From positions 121,341-185,340 of the forward strand of contig NZ_JAAGLV010000018.1 of assembly GCF_010548305.1 (NCBI RefSeq): DNA of 64,000 bases, written 5' to 3'. The position numbers were made by a program, and so were the translations under genes. Source of the DNA: Streptomyces sp. SID13031 (lineage in GTDB: Bacteria > Actinomycetota > Actinomycetes > Propionibacteriales > Kribbellaceae). The notes under the pieces are model-generated. The model did not search any database, was not told the origin of the DNA, and saw only the letters and a list, made by a program, of their open reading frames with translations. How positions within the stretch are numbered: the first letter of the stretch is position 1; each line of letters starts with the position of its first letter. Shown here piece by piece: positions 61,950 to 64,000 of the stretch.

Positions 61950-62867
61950 ATGGGGTTTGAGGTACGGGTGGCGGTGCCGGCTGATGCGGTGGGGATTGCT
62001 GGGGTGTGGGCGGCTGCGATGCCACATCTGGTGAAGACCGCTCGTGGAGTTGAGGCGGAGCTTCGCAAGAGCACGACGCGGGTGGTGTTGATCGCGGTCG
62101 AGGACGACGTGGTGGTCGGCTACGGGAACATCTACCGGCCGGCGCCGGAGGAAGTCGCTCCGCGGGTGAGGATCACCGTGCAGGTGCCGCCTTCGCAGCG
62201 CGGGCGTGGGATCGGGAGCGCCCTCGCCAATCAGGTCTCCGCGGTGGCCGTCGACGCAGGGGCCCACCGGCTCCTCGCTGTCGTCGGGGACGAGGACAGC
62301 TCGAAGGAGTTCGCCACCCGTCGTGGGTTCGAGATCGGCCGGCGGATGAGCCACTCTCGCGCCGACCTCAGCGCAGTACCGGAGGCCGCGGCTGCGCCAG
62401 GCGACCTGCGGCTGGTCGACTTCACGGAGCTCGACCCGCGTCGCCTCTGGGAGGCCGAGGCGGCCGTGGCCGGGGATGACCCCAGCGGGTTGTCGCATGT
62501 CTCGGGGTACGACGCCTGGCTTCAGCATGACTGGGACCACCCGGATCTGCGCCTGGATCTGAGCGTTGCGCTGCTGGCCGGCGACCAGGTCGTTTCGTTC
62601 GTGACGACGACGGCGGACCCGGAGCGGCGGGTGATCTGGTCGAACCTGACCGGTACCGTTCCGGCGTACCGGGGTCGTGGGCTGGCCAAGGTGGTGAAGT
62701 CAGCGGCGCTGACGCGCAGCCGGGACGCCGGGTTCGAGCAGGCGTTCACCGGCAACGACGCGGGGAACGCGCCGATGCTCGCGGTCAACGAGTGGCTCGG
62801 CTACCGGGTGACCGCTGCCGCCTGGACCGCCGAGAAGGTGCTCACGCCCGTGGAGAAGGTGCTCTGA
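61950..62867 (+). CDS. Tandem-GNAT acetyltransferase
   Basis: 305 residues with two GNAT folds. The first (1-140) has ITVQVPPSQRGRGIGSALAN, a good acetyl-CoA loop; the second (150-305) has VIWSNLTGTVPAYRGRGLAK and GNDAGNAPMLAVNEWLGYRV. Similar to actinomycete two-domain GNATs, including mycothiol synthase-like proteins, though this one cannot be assigned a substrate. Divergent from hutH. Confidence 0.85.
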   Translation: MGFEVRVAVPADAVGIAGVWAAAMPHLVKTARGVEAELRKSTTRVVLIAVEDDVVVGYGNIYRPAPEEVAPRVRITVQVPPSQRGRGIGSALANQVSAVAVDAGAHRLLAVVGDEDSSKEFATRRGFEIGRRMSHSRADLSAVPEAAAAPGDLRLVDFTELDPRRLWEAEAAVAGDDPSGLSHVSGYDAWLQHDWDHPDLRLDLSVALLAGDQVVSFVTTTADPERRVIWSNLTGTVPAYRGRGLAKVVKSAALTRSRDAGFEQAFTGNDAGNAPMLAVNEWLGYRVTAAAWTAEKVLTPVEKVL

Positions 62868-62870
62868 GCC

Positions 62871-63062
62871 GTGGCCCGGTTTCTCCTCCCGGTCGCGTTC
62901 TTCGTGGCGCTGGCCGTCGGGGTCGGATTCCTGATGTCGGGGTCGGACTTGTTCGACTGGGGGATGGCGCTCGGCCTGTTCGGGCTGGCGCTGGCGGGTG
63001 AGGGGCTGCGGTTCTGGATCCGGCGCGACCGCGCCAAAGCCCGTCAATCGTCCGAAATCTGA
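62871..63062 (+). CDS. Small membrane protein
   Basis: 63 residues starting at GTG 62871, three bases after the GNAT stop. Two hydrophobic segments (about 4-23 and 28-47) and a basic C-terminal tail (RFWIRRDRAKARQSS). Position and composition support a real gene; function unknown. Confidence 0.6.
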   Translation: MARFLLPVAFFVALAVGVGFLMSGSDLFDWGMALGLFGLALAGEGLRFWIRRDRAKARQSSEI

Positions 63063-63086
63063 GACAGGGCAGCTACTCTCCTAGTT

Positions 63087-63845
63087 GTGAGCGGCAACGT
63101 TCCCGCCTCGACCCGCACTCTGCGGGTGCTGACGTTCCTGGCTACCCAGCCCGGTCCGGTACCGATGGAGCGCATCGCCTCCGCGGTCGGCCTGCCACGC
63201 TCTTCGACGTACCACTTGCTGAAGGCAATGCTCAGCGAGGGCTTCGTGGTGCACCTGCCGGAGGAGAAGCGGTACGGGCTCGGGGTCGCTGCCTTCGAGA
63301 TCGGCTCCGCCTATCTGCGGCACGACCCACTCGAGCGCCTGGCCCGGCCGTTGCTGGCCCAGTTGGTCGCCGAGGTCGGGCAGACGGCACATCTGGGCGT
63401 CCTGCACGGGCGGGAGCTCGTTTACCTGCTGAAGGAACAGCCACCGCGGCCCGTCACGCTGGTCACCGACATCGGAGTCCGACTGCCGGCAACGCTGACC
63501 GCCTCCGGGCGTGCTCTGCTCGCAGCGCTGCCGCCGGCGCAGGTCCGAGCGTTGTTCCCGACGCCTGAGAGCTTCGTACGCCGGACCGATCATGGACCGC
63601 AGACGCTCAGCCAGCTCCGGAGGATCCTCGCTGACGAGAAACGGCAGGGGTACGCGGTCGAGGACTCGCACATCACGCCTGGCGTCGCCTCCGTCGCGAG
63701 TGCGGCGGTCGACTATGCGGGACATCCGGTGGCCGCGATCAGCATCAGCTTCCGCACCGACGCAATCCCAGCCGGCGAACGCTTCCTGCTGGCCAGGCGA
63801 ACCCGTCAGGCTGCGGATGCGCTCACGCGACGCCTGAGCCACTAA
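63087..63845 (+). CDS. IclR-family transcriptional regulator
   Basis: 252 residues. N-terminal winged helix (STRTLRVLTFLATQPGPVPM, then GLPRSSTYHLLKAMLSEGFV) and C-terminal effector domain with YGLGVAAFEIGSAYL, TAHLGVLHGRELVYL, LPATLTASGRALLAAL and EDSHITPGVASVASAAVD. IclR proteins sense small organic acids. Being close to hutH and next to a divergent promoter with a symmetric site, it is a candidate hut regulator responding to urocanate; not proven by sequence. Confidence 0.9.
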   Translation: MSGNVPASTRTLRVLTFLATQPGPVPMERIASAVGLPRSSTYHLLKAMLSEGFVVHLPEEKRYGLGVAAFEIGSAYLRHDPLERLARPLLAQLVAEVGQTAHLGVLHGRELVYLLKEQPPRPVTLVTDIGVRLPATLTASGRALLAALPPAQVRALFPTPESFVRRTDHGPQTLSQLRRILADEKRQGYAVEDSHITPGVASVASAAVDYAGHPVAAISISFRTDAIPAGERFLLARRTRQAADALTRRLSH

Positions 63846-63876
63846 GAGCGCTCCCGGGCAAGGACCGGTAAACGCA

Positions 63877-63909
63877 TTAAGGGCCACCCAGTGGATGGGT
63901 GGCCCTTAA
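63877..63909 (-). terminator. rRNA operon terminator
   Basis: A perfect 14-bp stem (TTAAGGGCCACCCA / TGGGTGGCCCTTAA) with a 5-nt loop, 10 nt beyond the 5S rRNA 3' end on the minus strand. Shape and place are typical of an rrn terminator. Confidence 0.9.
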
Positions 63910-63919
63910 CAGTGTGAAT

Positions 63920-64000
63920 GTCCGGCGACGTCCTACTCTCCCACGACCTACCGGTCGCAGTACCATCGGCGCTGTCAGGCTTAACTTCCAGGTTCGGAAT
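63920..64000 (-). rRNA. rrf: 5S rRNA, 3' part
   Basis: Reverse complement contains CCGAACCTGGAAGTTAAGCC, then GCGCCGATGGTACTGC and GGGAGAGTAGGACG near the 3' end, as in actinobacterial 5S rRNA. About 81 of ~117 nt are visible; the 5' part and the rest of the rRNA operon lie to the right of the window. Confidence 0.95.

Overview
The window is very GC-rich and densely coded, with frequent GTG starts, 1-4 nt gene overlaps, GT87 polyprenol-phosphate mannosyltransferase-like genes, a dnaK-grpE-dnaJ-hspR operon with HspR-type (HAIR) operators, and many regulator types typical of actinomycetes. It most resembles a soil actinomycete of the Kribbella/Nocardioidaceae kind. That placement is an inference from gene style; no search was run.

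Layout. 1-533: 3' end of kbl. 530-14371 (all minus strand): a complete RiPP biosynthesis operon, read from right to left: ABC exporter (ATPase, permease), a leader-binding RRE/Ocin-ThiF protein, four tandem precursor peptides with cores made almost only of Ser, Cys and Thr, a YcaO cyclodehydratase, a SagB-type azoline oxidase, a LanB-type glutamylating dehydratase, one SpaB_C-fold enzyme, an M50 membrane peptidase with a PqqD/RRE-like N-terminus, and a small membrane protein. This set matches a thiopeptide/azole-dehydroamino acid pathway, but the precursors are unusual and only one SpaB_C enzyme is present. 14734-18141: RDD membrane protein, AlkZ-like glycosylase, aldo/keto reductase, LysR regulator. 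18127-23000: two tandem HTH-NB-ARC-TPR regulators, with a LysR 3' remnant between them that records a segmental duplication. 23022-32369: HxlR/oxidoreductase pair, lipoprotein, SDR, HAD phosphatase, FadR-type regulator, VOC protein, EamA transporter, secreted beta-helix glycosidase, aminotransferase. 32370-34689: a gene-poor, repeat-rich island holding an orphan gene fragment, nested palindromes, a 28-bp inverted repeat, a hairpin of a dispersed family, and 45-bp tandem repeats.

34690-49512: clpB, a sensor kinase/sensor kinase/response regulator operon, two GT87 genes, and the dnaK-grpE-dnaJ-hspR operon. HAIR operators precede both clpB and dnaK, so the HspR regulon is largely contained here. 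49742-51305: a GNAT gene and an AbiEi-like/DUF559 (VSR-fold) gene, the latter bracketed by two large hairpins related to the one in the repeat island. 51367-61808 (minus): a histidine-utilisation block, hutH-hutU, an OpuC/ProU-type ABC importer, an M20 amidohydrolase, hutF and hutI. Together these could import histidine and take it through urocanate, imidazolonepropionate, formimidoylglutamate and formylglutamate to glutamate. 61950-63845: double-GNAT protein, small membrane protein, and an IclR regulator that is a candidate hut regulator. 63877-64000: a strong terminator and the 3' end of a 5S rRNA gene, marking the end of an rRNA operon that lies mostly beyond the window.

The most interesting items are the four-precursor Ser/Cys-rich RiPP system and the hairpin family associated with the DUF559 gene.
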